50,763 nucleotides of DNA from assembly GCA_023395555.1 (NCBI GenBank), contig JAEWYQ010000081.1, forward strand, positions 1 through 50,763, given 5' to 3'. The notes under the pieces were generated by a model. It did no database searches. It had not been told where the DNA came from and was given only the letters and a program-made list of their open reading frames with translations. The position numbers were made by a program, and so were the translations under genes. Numbering within the stretch: the stretch's first letter is position 1; the number at the start of each line of letters is the position of its first letter. Of this stretch, positions 1 through 9,700 are shown piece after piece. The DNA comes from Bacillota bacterium (GTDB lineage Bacteria; Bacillota; Clostridia; Lachnospirales; Lachnospiraceae).

Positions 1-2
1 AG

Positions 3-533
3 AAGAAAAAGCGGGCGCTGGCCGGAGAATACCGTGCCGCTGAGCGGGGCGAGAGCTGGAAGTTTACCCTCATCAAAGCCATTGAAGACGCCCTGCTGTA
101 CAGCCCCGACCGGGAGAGCTTCATTCAGAACATGGAGTATGAGGGCTACAAGGTGCAGTGGAGCGACACCCGAAAATACATTACCTACATCTGCCCGAAC
201 GGCATGAAATGCCGGGACAACAAGCTCCACGATGACACCTACCTCAAGGGAAATCTGGAGAAACTGTTTACCTATCGCGCCGAACATGGCTTTATTCCGC
301 TAACCCCGGAGCCGCCCGAAGGCTGGCTGGGGCAAGTGGAAAAGGCTGATCCCCTTGCTGAAGATTTGATTTCCCTCGGCAAAAATGTAGAGAAGATGGA
401 TGATGTACCGTCTCCGCTTACGCCGCATTCATGGACGGACAGCAAGCAGAAGCAGCGGGAGGCCCGCAAAAAGCTGGCCCAAGGACACAAGCTCCAAAGC
501 AAGCAGGAGCAGGAAATGGATCTGACGATGTAG
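3..533 (+). CDS. Relaxase/mobilisation protein, C-terminal part (runs off the left edge)
   Basis: The reading frame is open from base 3 to a stop at 533, so the internal ATG at 132 is not the start; only about 176 residues of the C-terminus are in the window. The segment is charged, with a Lys/Arg/Glu-rich tail and a block reading YITYICPNGMKCRD. I recognise it as the tail typical of relaxases of clostridial mobilisable and integrative elements. The catalytic nickase domain lies outside the window, so function is inferred from the tail and from the downstream recombinase. A relaxase nicks the element's origin of transfer and pilots the strand during conjugation. Base composition is richer in G+C than in the later part of the window. 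Confidence 0.6.
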   Translation, partial: KKKRALAGEYRAAERGESWKFTLIKAIEDALLYSPDRESFIQNMEYEGYKVQWSDTRKYITYICPNGMKCRDNKLHDDTYLKGNLEKLFTYRAEHGFIPLTPEPPEGWLGQVEKADPLAEDLISLGKNVEKMDDVPSPLTPHSWTDSKQKQREARKKLAQGHKLQSKQEQEMDLTM

Positions 534-558
534 TCCCCTGCGGGGAGAAAGGAAAACC

Positions 559-852
559 ATGGACAGAGAACAAAAAATTGGACAGCATTATCTGCAGACA
601 GGCGTACTTGGAGCCTATGAAACTACCGAGGTCGTACATGAGGAAATGGAGAACGGGAGGGCGGCGCCTTGCTTTGAGGACGCACTGGTATGCTTCGATA
701 CCGACCAAACCACCGCGCAGCGAAGCATGGTAATCGAAGGCCGCCGCTTCCACATCTGCTCTGTGTTCCCGCCGCAGGCTGACTGTACCCCTACCGACAG
801 GCTGCTTAAAGTCATTGATGCCGAGCTGAAAAAGGAAGCACATACCGCTTGA
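559..852 (+). CDS. Small conserved mobile-element protein of unknown function
   Basis: A 97-residue protein starting at an ATG 25 bases after the relaxase stop, preceded by GGGGAGAAAGGAAAACC, which contains a usable Shine-Dalgarno sequence. It is soluble, has no signal peptide or membrane segment, and shows no catalytic motif I can name. It includes FHICSVFPPQ and ends in a charged helix. Small proteins of this kind lie between the relaxase and the recombinase in clostridial mobilisable elements. The position supports a role in the element (regulation or accessory function), but nothing in the sequence proves it. Confidence 0.6.
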   Translation: MDREQKIGQHYLQTGVLGAYETTEVVHEEMENGRAAPCFEDALVCFDTDQTTAQRSMVIEGRRFHICSVFPPQADCTPTDRLLKVIDAELKKEAHTA

Positions 853-862
853 ATTCAGTAGA

Positions 863-915
863 CTTGCGGAAACGGTTGCGGTATGCTGTGTGGTACCGTA
901 CCGGTTTGCCGCAAG
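863..915 (+). promoter_or_regulatory. Long stem-loop directly upstream of the recombinase ribosome binding site
   Basis: Bases 863-883 pair with 894-915 in about 20 base pairs interrupted only by single-base bulges (877, 903, 908), with a 10-base loop at 884-893. The outer arm is CTTGCGG pairing with CCGCAAG. The 3' arm ends two bases before the AAAGGAG Shine-Dalgarno of the recombinase. As RNA this would be very stable and could limit translation or act as a terminator/attenuator; as DNA it could be a recombinase or promoter site. Which applies is inference. Confidence 0.55.
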
Positions 916-928
916 AAAGGAGATTTTG

Positions 929-2599
929 ATGATGGCAAACCAAGAAAAATATACGATTTTATACGGCAGACTCAGTCAGGAGGATGACCTTAAGGGCGAC
1001 TCCAACAGCATCCAGAACCAGCGGCTGCTCCTTGAAAAATACGCAAAGGAAAACGGCTTCACCAATGTGAAATTCCTGTATGACGATGGGTACTCGGGAA
1101 CCAACTTCAACCGCCCCTCGTGGAACGAACTGCTGGGACTGATTGAACAGGATCAGGTGGAAACCCTGATCGTAAAGGACTTATCAAGGCTTGGCAGAGA
1201 ATATCTACAGGTAGGGTATTACACGGAAATCTTCTTTCCTCAGAAGGGCATCCGCTTTATCGCGGTCAACGACGGCGTGGATTCCTTGTATGAAAGCAGC
1301 AATGACTTCACCCCCATGAGGAATTGGTTCAACGAGCTTCATGCAAAGGATTCCAGCAAGAAGGTTCGTGCGGTCAAGCGGATGCAGGCGGAGCGCGGGG
1401 AAATCCTCGGCGGCAGACCGCCCTACGGTTACCGCAGGGACGAAAGCGTCCGCAAGGGCATCGTTCCCGATGAAGAAACCGCACCCATTGTACAGCGCAT
1501 ATTCAGCCTGTGCGCGGGAGGGAAAGGCCCCAACCAGATCGCCCGGATTCTCACGCAGGAGCAGGTGCTCAATCCCACTAATTACTACTACCGCATGACA
1601 GGAAAGGAACACAAGAGTCTGGATACTTCAAGCCCCTACCGCTGGACTTCCAGTTCGGTAACAGGCATCTTGGATAATAGAACCTATCTCGGACACATGC
1701 CGGGATTGAGGACAACCACCCTGTCCTACAAGAACAAGAAAGCCGTTTACCACGATGAGTCCGAGCAGATTCTGGTAAAGAACACCCATGAGGCGCTGAT
1801 CACGCAGGAGCAGTGGGATTTGGTACAGGAGCTTCGCCAGCGGAAAAAGCGCACACCCAAGCAGATGGAGGAACCGAATTTATTCTCCGGATTGGTGTTC
1901 TGCACAGACTGCGGAAAACCCCTTGTCCTGCACCGGGCACACACGATGGAGGCTGTCAAAAACAACTTCATGTGCTACACCTACAAGAAAAGGGGTAAGG
2001 AGGTCTGCTCCTCCCACTACATCAGGGAGCGCGATCTGGTTCAGATTATCCTTGACGACCTGCGCAGGGTGACCCATTTCGCGAGGCAAAAAGAAGCCCT
2101 CTTCGCAGAGTACATCAACCGCAAAAATTCCTTTGAGCTGCGGAAAGAGATGAACGGTCTGCAACGAGAGCTGGATGCGGCACGGCGCAGAGATTCAGAA
2201 CTCACGTCATTGTTTAAACGCCTCTATGAAGATAATGTGTTGGGCCGGGTAACCAATGAGCAGTTCCGTATGCTGTCCGCTGATTACAATGACGAGCAGA
2301 AGGCACTGCGGGATGCCATCCCTGTCAAGGAGGCAAGGCTGCAAAAGCTGATGGACTCCGCATCCAATGTAGATGCCTTCATCCAAAGAGCCAAGCAATA
2401 TACGGAGATACGAGAGCTGACTCCTGAAATCCTACGGCTGTTTATCTCACGGATTGAGGTAGGAGAAAAGAGCATCAGATACTCCCGCACCGCGGAACAG
2501 GCAATCCGTATTGTCTATCGGGATGTGGGCATCATGGACAGCGTAGAGCAGGTCGCCGCGGAAGATGCGGAAAACACAGAGCAAGAAAATATCGCATAA
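929..2599 (+). CDS. Large serine recombinase (TnpX/TndX type)
   Basis: Site-specific recombinase that would excise and integrate the element. The N-terminal resolvase domain contains YGRLSQEDD, with Ser16 as the expected nucleophile, then a YDDGYSGTNF block and KDLSRLGRE, all hallmarks of the family. It is followed by a recombinase domain (GGRPPYGYRR), a zinc ribbon starting CTDCGKPL, and a coiled-coil C-terminal region. About 556 residues is a normal length. The frame opens at a GTG at 890, but that lies inside the stem-loop; AAAGGAG at 917-922 sits six bases before ATG 929 (a second ATG follows at 932), so 929 is chosen. It is the last gene of the element on this side, which suits an element terminus close downstream. 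Confidence 0.93.
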   Translation: MMANQEKYTILYGRLSQEDDLKGDSNSIQNQRLLLEKYAKENGFTNVKFLYDDGYSGTNFNRPSWNELLGLIEQDQVETLIVKDLSRLGREYLQVGYYTEIFFPQKGIRFIAVNDGVDSLYESSNDFTPMRNWFNELHAKDSSKKVRAVKRMQAERGEILGGRPPYGYRRDESVRKGIVPDEETAPIVQRIFSLCAGGKGPNQIARILTQEQVLNPTNYYYRMTGKEHKSLDTSSPYRWTSSSVTGILDNRTYLGHMPGLRTTTLSYKNKKAVYHDESEQILVKNTHEALITQEQWDLVQELRQRKKRTPKQMEEPNLFSGLVFCTDCGKPLVLHRAHTMEAVKNNFMCYTYKKRGKEVCSSHYIRERDLVQIILDDLRRVTHFARQKEALFAEYINRKNSFELRKEMNGLQRELDAARRRDSELTSLFKRLYEDNVLGRVTNEQFRMLSADYNDEQKALRDAIPVKEARLQKLMDSASNVDAFIQRAKQYTEIRELTPEILRLFISRIEVGEKSIRYSRTAEQAIRIVYRDVGIMDSVEQVAAEDAENTEQENIA

Positions 2600-2720
2600 C
2601 AGCACAAGGCGGACAGCTTACGCCATCCGCCTCGTACATATGAACCCCGGTTCACAATCTGTCCCTTTGAACGCTAACAGAACTGATAGGGTGGTTTTTC
2701 CGGATAATGGTTTTTACATC

Positions 2721-2759
2721 ATTATGGGCGTACATCCTACTTCGATGTACGCCCATAAT
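2721..2759. repeat. Perfect 16-bp inverted repeat between the recombinase and the GH31 gene
   Basis: ATTATGGGCGTACATC at 2721-2736 is exactly complementary to 2744-2759, with a 7-base loop. It lies between the stop codons of two convergent genes, where a bidirectional terminator is expected, but no strong T-tract follows on either strand. It could instead mark the element boundary or an attachment region. Confidence 0.6.
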
Positions 2760-2778
2760 CTTGCTGATTTTGTAAATC

Positions 2779-5700
2779 TTAGTTTGTCTTAATTAACCGC
2801 ACACCATCCAATTGAACTGTTGTACCTCCTGGAGAATTAACATAAAAGCCAATATCAACAGAATCCTCCAACCCCAGATTATCCACTATATAGTGCCTCC
2901 ATTCAGAAGACTGTATAATATTAACATATACCGGACTGATATTAGGAGCTGTAATTTCTGCTCTCGCGATATTCGGTACCGTATTAAAACTTCTGGCCCA
3001 GAATTCCAGCCGATACTCACCGTTCTCTACATCATTTATCTGATGTATGCTCTGTTGATACGCTCCTGACAAGTAGAAATATACCCTTTGTTCCCCTTCT
3101 CTTGCTGCCTCTGGAGGATTTAGCCCTTTTCCGCTGTCAATTCCATAGGCCAGGCTTTGTCCTCCCGGATGCCATTCCGTCCACTTGGAAGATTCCCAGA
3201 TTGGACGTTCAAATCCACCGTTATCCAATACATTCTCTTCCATCACATAGGCATTAGAAGTATTTCTTACCTTTAGCTGATCCAGATTGACATAACCGCT
3301 ATTTCCTGTATCATACCGGAAGGAGATGGTGTTTTGTCCTGCATTCAATGGCAGGTTATGACTCCATGTCCCCCACACATTCCAATTGCTGCCGAGGCTC
3401 GCCAGATTTGCCGTCATATAGAACGTATTGTTAATGTATACGTTAAGAGTCTTATTCGTACCATTACCATTGGCATAGCGCAATTCTACCGGATAGGTTC
3501 CGGTGCCAGGCACTGTGACGTTTTTGAATTCCACCTCATTCCCAACGCTTTCAATGCCTGCAACAAAGCCGGAAGCGGTATAGAACCAATGGTTTGTCGC
3601 CCTGGCAGGTCCATTATGCAATGCAGCCGACTCCGCCTCATAACGTGCCGTATCAGGATAGAACGGAACAAATATATGATCAATATTCACATAACCCGTA
3701 TCTCCAGAATTAGAATCATATTGTAAAGTTATGCTATTCCCGCCAGCCGCCAACGGAATCTCCTCCGTTACGGATACCCAGGTATCCCAGTTCGCAGTTC
3801 GGTCAAAGACCACTTGTCTGACATAGGAGCCGTTGACAAACAAGCTTAACGTCTTATTCGTGCCACTTCCATTGGAATACCGGATATCTACCGGATAATC
3901 GCCTGCGGTCTTTGCATTCACGCGCACGGTAACAGAAGCCCCGTCATTCTCCAGTTTGTCAGCAAATCCTCCTCCAGTATAGCCGCTATGATTTGTATTG
4001 CTTCCTGCCTGGGTGACAATGGTCTTGCCCCACAGGGAGCCTTCCTCTGCTTCATAATACATACCCGACACCACGGGAGAAGTGCTTCCTGTCGCCGTGA
4101 TATTCTTGGCTGCTCCCGCAGAGACCTTGACATAAGTCACATCTCCATAGATATCCCTGCTGACAGAATATCCTTCTCCTGCAGCATTCCTCAATGCATG
4201 CAGATCACTGTAAAAAGATACCGGACTGCTGTTCACAGCAACATTCTGGGCTGCTTTACCATGGAGCTTAATGATATACGTGCCGATGGATGAGTTATAG
4301 CTTCCTGTTTTTGCTCCGATGGAGACATTCAGCCCGCCTCCTCCATTATCCTGAGCGGTAACCACCTGTTTGAAATATTCCCCGTTCTCATAATCATAGG
4401 ATATTCCGTCGTCATCATAGAAATCAAAGGATGTCGCAACGGTGTCAGGGAAAATGTCCACCGTAATCTCTGTAATCGTTTCCTCACCGGTATAATTCAG
4501 CACCTTCTGTGAAGGAATAATCGCTCCTTTTTTTATAAACAGAGGGATATCCGTCCAACTCTCCCCATTCACGGAGTAAGGAATGTACTGTCCTCCCTGG
4601 TAAACCAGGCCGGTAAAATAGTCGACCCATTGTCCTGCAGGAAGGTAAATCCACTTGGTAGTCTCATACCGCTCCGTTACCGGTGCCGCCAGCAGCCAAT
4701 CACCGAACATCCATGCGTCCGTATAATTAGCCGTATTGGGGTCGGCAGGATAATCAAACATCAGCGGCTTGACAAGTCCAACCCCTTTCTCCAAGGCCTT
4801 ATATTCATAGGAATAAATATATGGCAACAGCGAGTATCTTAACTGGATTGCGGCCTTTGTGTTTTCTTCTGCCGTAAAGCCATAATACCAGGGCTGACGC
4901 TGATGCTGGAAATTACCATGGACACGGAACACCGGAGACAGGGCCGCAAACTGCAGCCATCTTGTATACAATTCCGGGCTTGGATTCTCGACGGTTCCCG
5001 TATTCTGGTTAAAGCCGCCGCCGTCCGAACCCCATTTCATCTGCCCGTTATTGATGGTAGATAACATAGTCGCTTTCTGATCATCTAAACCGTTTGTCCA
5101 CCATATATTCTCGTCAATAATGAACTGAGTGCCCACATCACCGGACCATATTGTCGTACCATACCGCTGGGTTCCCGGATAGTAGTTCCTGGCGGTCTGC
5201 CATACGCGCACATCATCGTCCGTATAATCCCTTTGCCCTTCATACAGGCTCTGGGATAAATGGAGCGTAGTGAAATTGCCAAACCAGTAATTTGCGCTTC
5301 CTGATGCAACCGTATCTGTTTCGTCATTCCACCAGCCTGCGATTCCTTTATCAAAGGCATCAATTGAGTTCTGCCACCACCAAGCACGGGCAGCCGGAAC
5401 ATAGGGATCAATGCTCTGTACGGTGACCGGATAGAAATAATCCGTATATTCTGCATGGCCCGGATAAAAATATCCTCCGGCAGCCGCCGCCAGCCCTTGG
5501 ACCGTAGGCGTACCGCCCGAAAGCTTTGTCACTATTCTTGGCTTTGTAATACCAATCAACCGGATTCCTTTCGTAAGAAGGTTATTTTTAAGAGCTGTAG
5601 TAGCCGCTTGCGGAAAGTTTCCCGTATTCCAGGTAAACTCCCCGTAATTATCACCTCCATAGTTCTTCCAGTCATAGTCAATTCCATAACTGTCAATGGG

Positions 5701-6627
5701 GATATTCTTGGCTCTGTATAAATCAATCATGTCATATAATTCATTCTGGTCGATTCCCCATTCATAATTAGAGAACCCAAGGGACCACAGCGGCATCATC
5801 GGAGACTGGCCTGTAATATGCGAGAAATTCTCCATAATCTCTTCCGGTTCCCCCAGCATAACGTAATACTCCACATTATCCTTATAATAACGTCTGCCCT
5901 CCTGGGTAGTATCTCCATAATAGAATTCCATCTTGTTATTGCTGCCGTCAATTACAGGGTATCCGCCGTCTGAATCCACCAGAAGACCGTAACCTGCAGT
6001 TGACCAGATAAAAGGTCCTCCCGAATTCCCCTGCTGACCGGCCTGGGCCGCGACCATGGAATTATTCCGGAGAATCTCTCCATCTCCATCGAAGCACGCA
6101 TAGCTATGTACCCCATACATATTATGATTCGGATTTCTTACAAAACGCACTCCGTCGTGAAATACACCCGCATTGCCGGGTTCCCAGAACAGAGTTGTCC
6201 CATCCGCTTTCTTAACCGTCATGCGGCAGGGATATTTACTAATCTCCACACGCATATCGGCCGTTACAATCGTAATCGGATTGCCGCTGGTATTAATTAC
6301 AGCACCGACCGGACTCCAGGTGCGGTCGGGGTCAATCATGGGAGTGGACGGACTTGAGGCCACTCCGTTCGGGCGGTAATTCACCTTCAATATATCGCTT
6401 TCACAAACTTGAAGCTCCAGAATATCGTCATTGGGCTCCATTCCGTTATCCACCGTCAGAGTGATAAGATCTCCTGAGACAGATACGCCGGATACGTTGC
6501 CCAGGGTATCCACATAAGCTTCTGCTCTTTTGGCAGGCTGCCAGGATAGGACGGACAGTACCATCCCAACCGCAAGATATATTGCAAAGAGTCTCTTACA
6601 GATATGATTTCTATAAAATATCTTCAT
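2779..6627 (-). CDS. Secreted GH31 alpha-glucosidase/glucosyltransferase with two CBM35-like modules (6-alpha-glucosyltransferase-like)
   Basis: A 1282-residue exported enzyme. It has an N-terminal signal peptide (hydrophobic stretch about residues 13-28, cleavage near AEA), an N-terminal beta-sandwich, and a GH31 barrel with GWWNDETD (Asp435 the likely nucleophile) and WSGDVG (Asp497 the likely acid/base). Two similar CBM35-like modules follow at about 857-989 and 995-1121 (each with YEAE, GTNKTL and GYVN), then a third jelly-roll-like module from about 1130. Length and architecture resemble CtsZ, the 6-alpha-glucosyltransferase of cyclic tetrasaccharide synthesis (about 1284 residues, from memory). 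A GAAGGAG lies nine bases before the ATG. It is downstream of, and probably co-transcribed with, the next GH31 gene. A plain alpha-glucosidase remains possible. Confidence 0.85.
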   Translation of the reverse strand: MKIFYRNHICKRLFAIYLAVGMVLSVLSWQPAKRAEAYVDTLGNVSGVSVSGDLITLTVDNGMEPNDDILELQVCESDILKVNYRPNGVASSPSTPMIDPDRTWSPVGAVINTSGNPITIVTADMRVEISKYPCRMTVKKADGTTLFWEPGNAGVFHDGVRFVRNPNHNMYGVHSYACFDGDGEILRNNSMVAAQAGQQGNSGGPFIWSTAGYGLLVDSDGGYPVIDGSNNKMEFYYGDTTQEGRRYYKDNVEYYVMLGEPEEIMENFSHITGQSPMMPLWSLGFSNYEWGIDQNELYDMIDLYRAKNIPIDSYGIDYDWKNYGGDNYGEFTWNTGNFPQAATTALKNNLLTKGIRLIGITKPRIVTKLSGGTPTVQGLAAAAGGYFYPGHAEYTDYFYPVTVQSIDPYVPAARAWWWQNSIDAFDKGIAGWWNDETDTVASGSANYWFGNFTTLHLSQSLYEGQRDYTDDDVRVWQTARNYYPGTQRYGTTIWSGDVGTQFIIDENIWWTNGLDDQKATMLSTINNGQMKWGSDGGGFNQNTGTVENPSPELYTRWLQFAALSPVFRVHGNFQHQRQPWYYGFTAEENTKAAIQLRYSLLPYIYSYEYKALEKGVGLVKPLMFDYPADPNTANYTDAWMFGDWLLAAPVTERYETTKWIYLPAGQWVDYFTGLVYQGGQYIPYSVNGESWTDIPLFIKKGAIIPSQKVLNYTGEETITEITVDIFPDTVATSFDFYDDDGISYDYENGEYFKQVVTAQDNGGGGLNVSIGAKTGSYNSSIGTYIIKLHGKAAQNVAVNSSPVSFYSDLHALRNAAGEGYSVSRDIYGDVTYVKVSAGAAKNITATGSTSPVVSGMYYEAEEGSLWGKTIVTQAGSNTNHSGYTGGGFADKLENDGASVTVRVNAKTAGDYPVDIRYSNGSGTNKTLSLFVNGSYVRQVVFDRTANWDTWVSVTEEIPLAAGGNSITLQYDSNSGDTGYVNIDHIFVPFYPDTARYEAESAALHNGPARATNHWFYTASGFVAGIESVGNEVEFKNVTVPGTGTYPVELRYANGNGTNKTLNVYINNTFYMTANLASLGSNWNVWGTWSHNLPLNAGQNTISFRYDTGNSGYVNLDQLKVRNTSNAYVMEENVLDNGGFERPIWESSKWTEWHPGGQSLAYGIDSGKGLNPPEAAREGEQRVYFYLSGAYQQSIHQINDVENGEYRLEFWARSFNTVPNIARAEITAPNISPVYVNIIQSSEWRHYIVDNLGLEDSVDIGFYVNSPGGTTVQLDGVRLIKTN

Positions 6628-6745
6628 TCGATTGCACTCCTTCTTTTATTGTCACCTAACGGCTACCCCTATCCGGGACAGGGATAGCCAATCAGAAAGC
6701 GTTGAACTGTTTATTTTACAAACGGACTTTGCTCCTGTTACCTGA

Positions 6746-9700
6746 TCATTTTTTCACCGTAATATTATCTAGGTTGATGCCTGCATAACTATCACTGTCA
6801 TATGAGATCACTATGGTATTCTTACCGGCACTTAAGCTGACAGCCTGTGAAACAGTCCCCCAGGTATCCCAGTTTGCTGTTTTAGGCAGCAATACTGCGG
6901 CAACTCTGCTTCCATTCACGTACACGGCCCTGGAAGCATTCTCCGTTCCGGCACAATAGCGCACGTCCAGAGTATAGCTCCCTGCCGTTTCCGCATATAC
7001 ATCAAAGGATACATAGTCTCCGACGGCTGCAAAGCTGTCCACAAAACCTGTTCCCTCATAATCAGCGTGATTCGTATTCACAGCGACCTGATTATGTACG
7101 GCAAACTCCGCTTCATACGGAACCTCCCTTACTCCGATCAATTCAACTGTGGTTGCTGTTGACGCTAAAGGAAGCCTGACATAGGTCAGATGCTGTACCG
7201 CATCATAATACCATCCGCTGGACGCTCCCTTGAAGGAAGAGAAGCTGGTATAGTGGATAGCAGGATTTCCATCGATTTCAATCGAAGAAGGCCGTCCGGA
7301 GAAAATCTGCAGTGATCGTGTGTGGGACATAGCCGGTACTGTGACATCAATCCGGCTGCTCTGATACTTCTCATCCACGGTCAGTTGTGTCTGTACCTGG
7401 TCTGCATAGTCATAATAATCAAATACCGTATATCCTTTGGGATAAATCCGGAAAGTGAAGTTCTGATATTCTGTTGTGCTATTTCCTACCGATCCCCCAA
7501 AATCATAATCCGAATTCAAATTCATCGGAATTACAGAACCCGATTTTACAAACACAGGAAGAGTATCAAGACCGGCATAGTAAGAAATCAGACTGCTGCC
7601 AGGCCTCTTGGCACCCCAGAACAAATCAATCCATTCTCCGTCGGGTAGATAGACCAGTTTGCTGGTCTGTCCCTGGTTCTCAATGGGAGCAACCAGCAGG
7701 TTTTCACCCAACATATACTGGAATTCCATATTCTCAGCCGTACTGTCTCCGGGGAATTCATACGCCATAGAGCGCATCATGGGAACCCCTACCGCACTGG
7801 TATATTTAGCCTGATTATACAGATACGGTATCAGGCTCATCCTGTAATTGGCGAATTTCCTGTAGATATTGATACAGTCCATATCACCGGTGCGGTCATA
7901 CATATTCCAGGGCGTACGGGCAACGCTGGGATTGGGATCCCCTCCCCATTCCGAATGAAGCTGCATGATGGGTGAGAATGCTGCTTGAGCCACACTCCTC
8001 TTATAAAGCTCCGTGGTAGGAATCTCACCGCTGAACCCTGCCAAATCCCATGTCACAAAGGGAACGCCTGACATGGAAGCATTCATCATGGCGCGGATGG
8101 CATCACGATAAGCACCGAAGCTTGAGGTCTGGTCTCCGGTCCAAGCAATAGGATGCTGTCCGGCACCGGCACCTCCCGAACGGAAGAATACCAACCCATC
8201 TGCCGTATGCTGCTTCGTAAAATCATAGTATGCCTGTACGTAGATATCCGGATAGAGATTCCTGAGCTCATCCCCTTTGGTTCCATCAGACGCAGTAATA
8301 TTCCTGCCCCATACGAATTCCCCGCCGTCGCATTTAAATCCATCAATTCCTATCTCATCCAGCAAATACTCTCTTTTGTCAAGCCACCACTGCACCGCAT
8401 TGGAATTTGTGAAATCAGGCATTACCGCATTCCCATACCATCCTCCCTTATTGCGGTACGGGACCCCGTTTCCGTCATCCAGCACATAAGCATTGCTGAT
8501 GGCATAGGTCTCATCCGTTGCCAATTGCGGTATCGGACTAGAAGCGCTCTTGATGACCGGCAGCTGCCACAGCAACACCTTAATACCGTTATCATGCAGT
8601 TCTTCCACCATCCCCTCCGGGTCCGGCCATCTTCCGGTATAAGTAAAGTCACTGGAGGTTGGAACCCAACTTCCGCTCTGAGGCGTATATTGGGCGTCCC
8701 CCCAGATGTAGAATGTCTCTTCATCAGCCCAGGCCTCAATAACCATAGCCGTTGTAGGAATATCATACAGATTGGTTTTATCGATCTGATCCTCGATTTC
8801 CGACTGCTTATTCCACTCATTTGCAGATATCCAGGGTCCGAATGCCCATACGGGCGGTAATTCCGGTTTGCTGATCACATCCGTATATTTCTGTGATACT
8901 TCCTTAGGATTACCTGCAAAAAAATACAGATCCATACCCGTGTTTACCGCTCCTCCCGCAACAGCCCGAATGGTTGCACGGTTTGAATGATCCGTAGCCA
9001 GCCTGTACTGTGCGTAATAAGTCGTATTAAGGTATAATCCGTAGCCCTGGTTGCTGATATAGAAGGGAATTGGAAGATATGTCTTGTTCTCCTGGTCTAG
9101 ATACCAGTTGACCGTATAGATATCTACATTCTTCCCCCGCTGGTTAAGCGCGTCGTATTTCATTCCGAAACCGGTAAAGGATTCGGCTGCGGGAGTATAC
9201 AGATTCTCCTCCACAGCATTGACAAAATTTGTGCCGTTGGTACGAAATGCCAGGCTTCTGTAAGTATTGCGATCCGCCTCTTTGGTCAGCAGATTATAAC
9301 TGCCGTCATATACCTCCAGCATATAAGGTGTCTTATAAATCTTAAGATTAATATCCGGTCCGTTAATCCATAAAAAGCCGGGATTCGTCTGATCAACCGT
9401 ATAATTCGTAACTCCGCCGGCGAAGGCACCGGAGCCCAAAGGCTCAAACTGCATTCTGAAGTAGCCGTCATCCGGGAAGGAAAAGCTAATCTTCGGGGTT
9501 ACTGTCCCAGCCTGTGAAGAGCATGTCAGCTCCACACGATTATTATGATTGGTCACAGCGGTAACATTCTTGACATAATCCCAGTCTGTTACAATGAACT
9601 CATAAGGTCCGTCTGACTTATGATTGCTTCCATAGTGATCCGCATGCACTGTATATACTATGGAATCGCCTTTGGCAAAGCTTCCAAGATTCGCTTCCCA

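Noticed and set aside
8153..8860. 235-codon plus-strand frame opposite the GH31 gene
   Set aside because: It lies wholly inside the minus-strand GH31 catalytic domain, has no ribosome binding site and a composition explained by the antisense of that gene.
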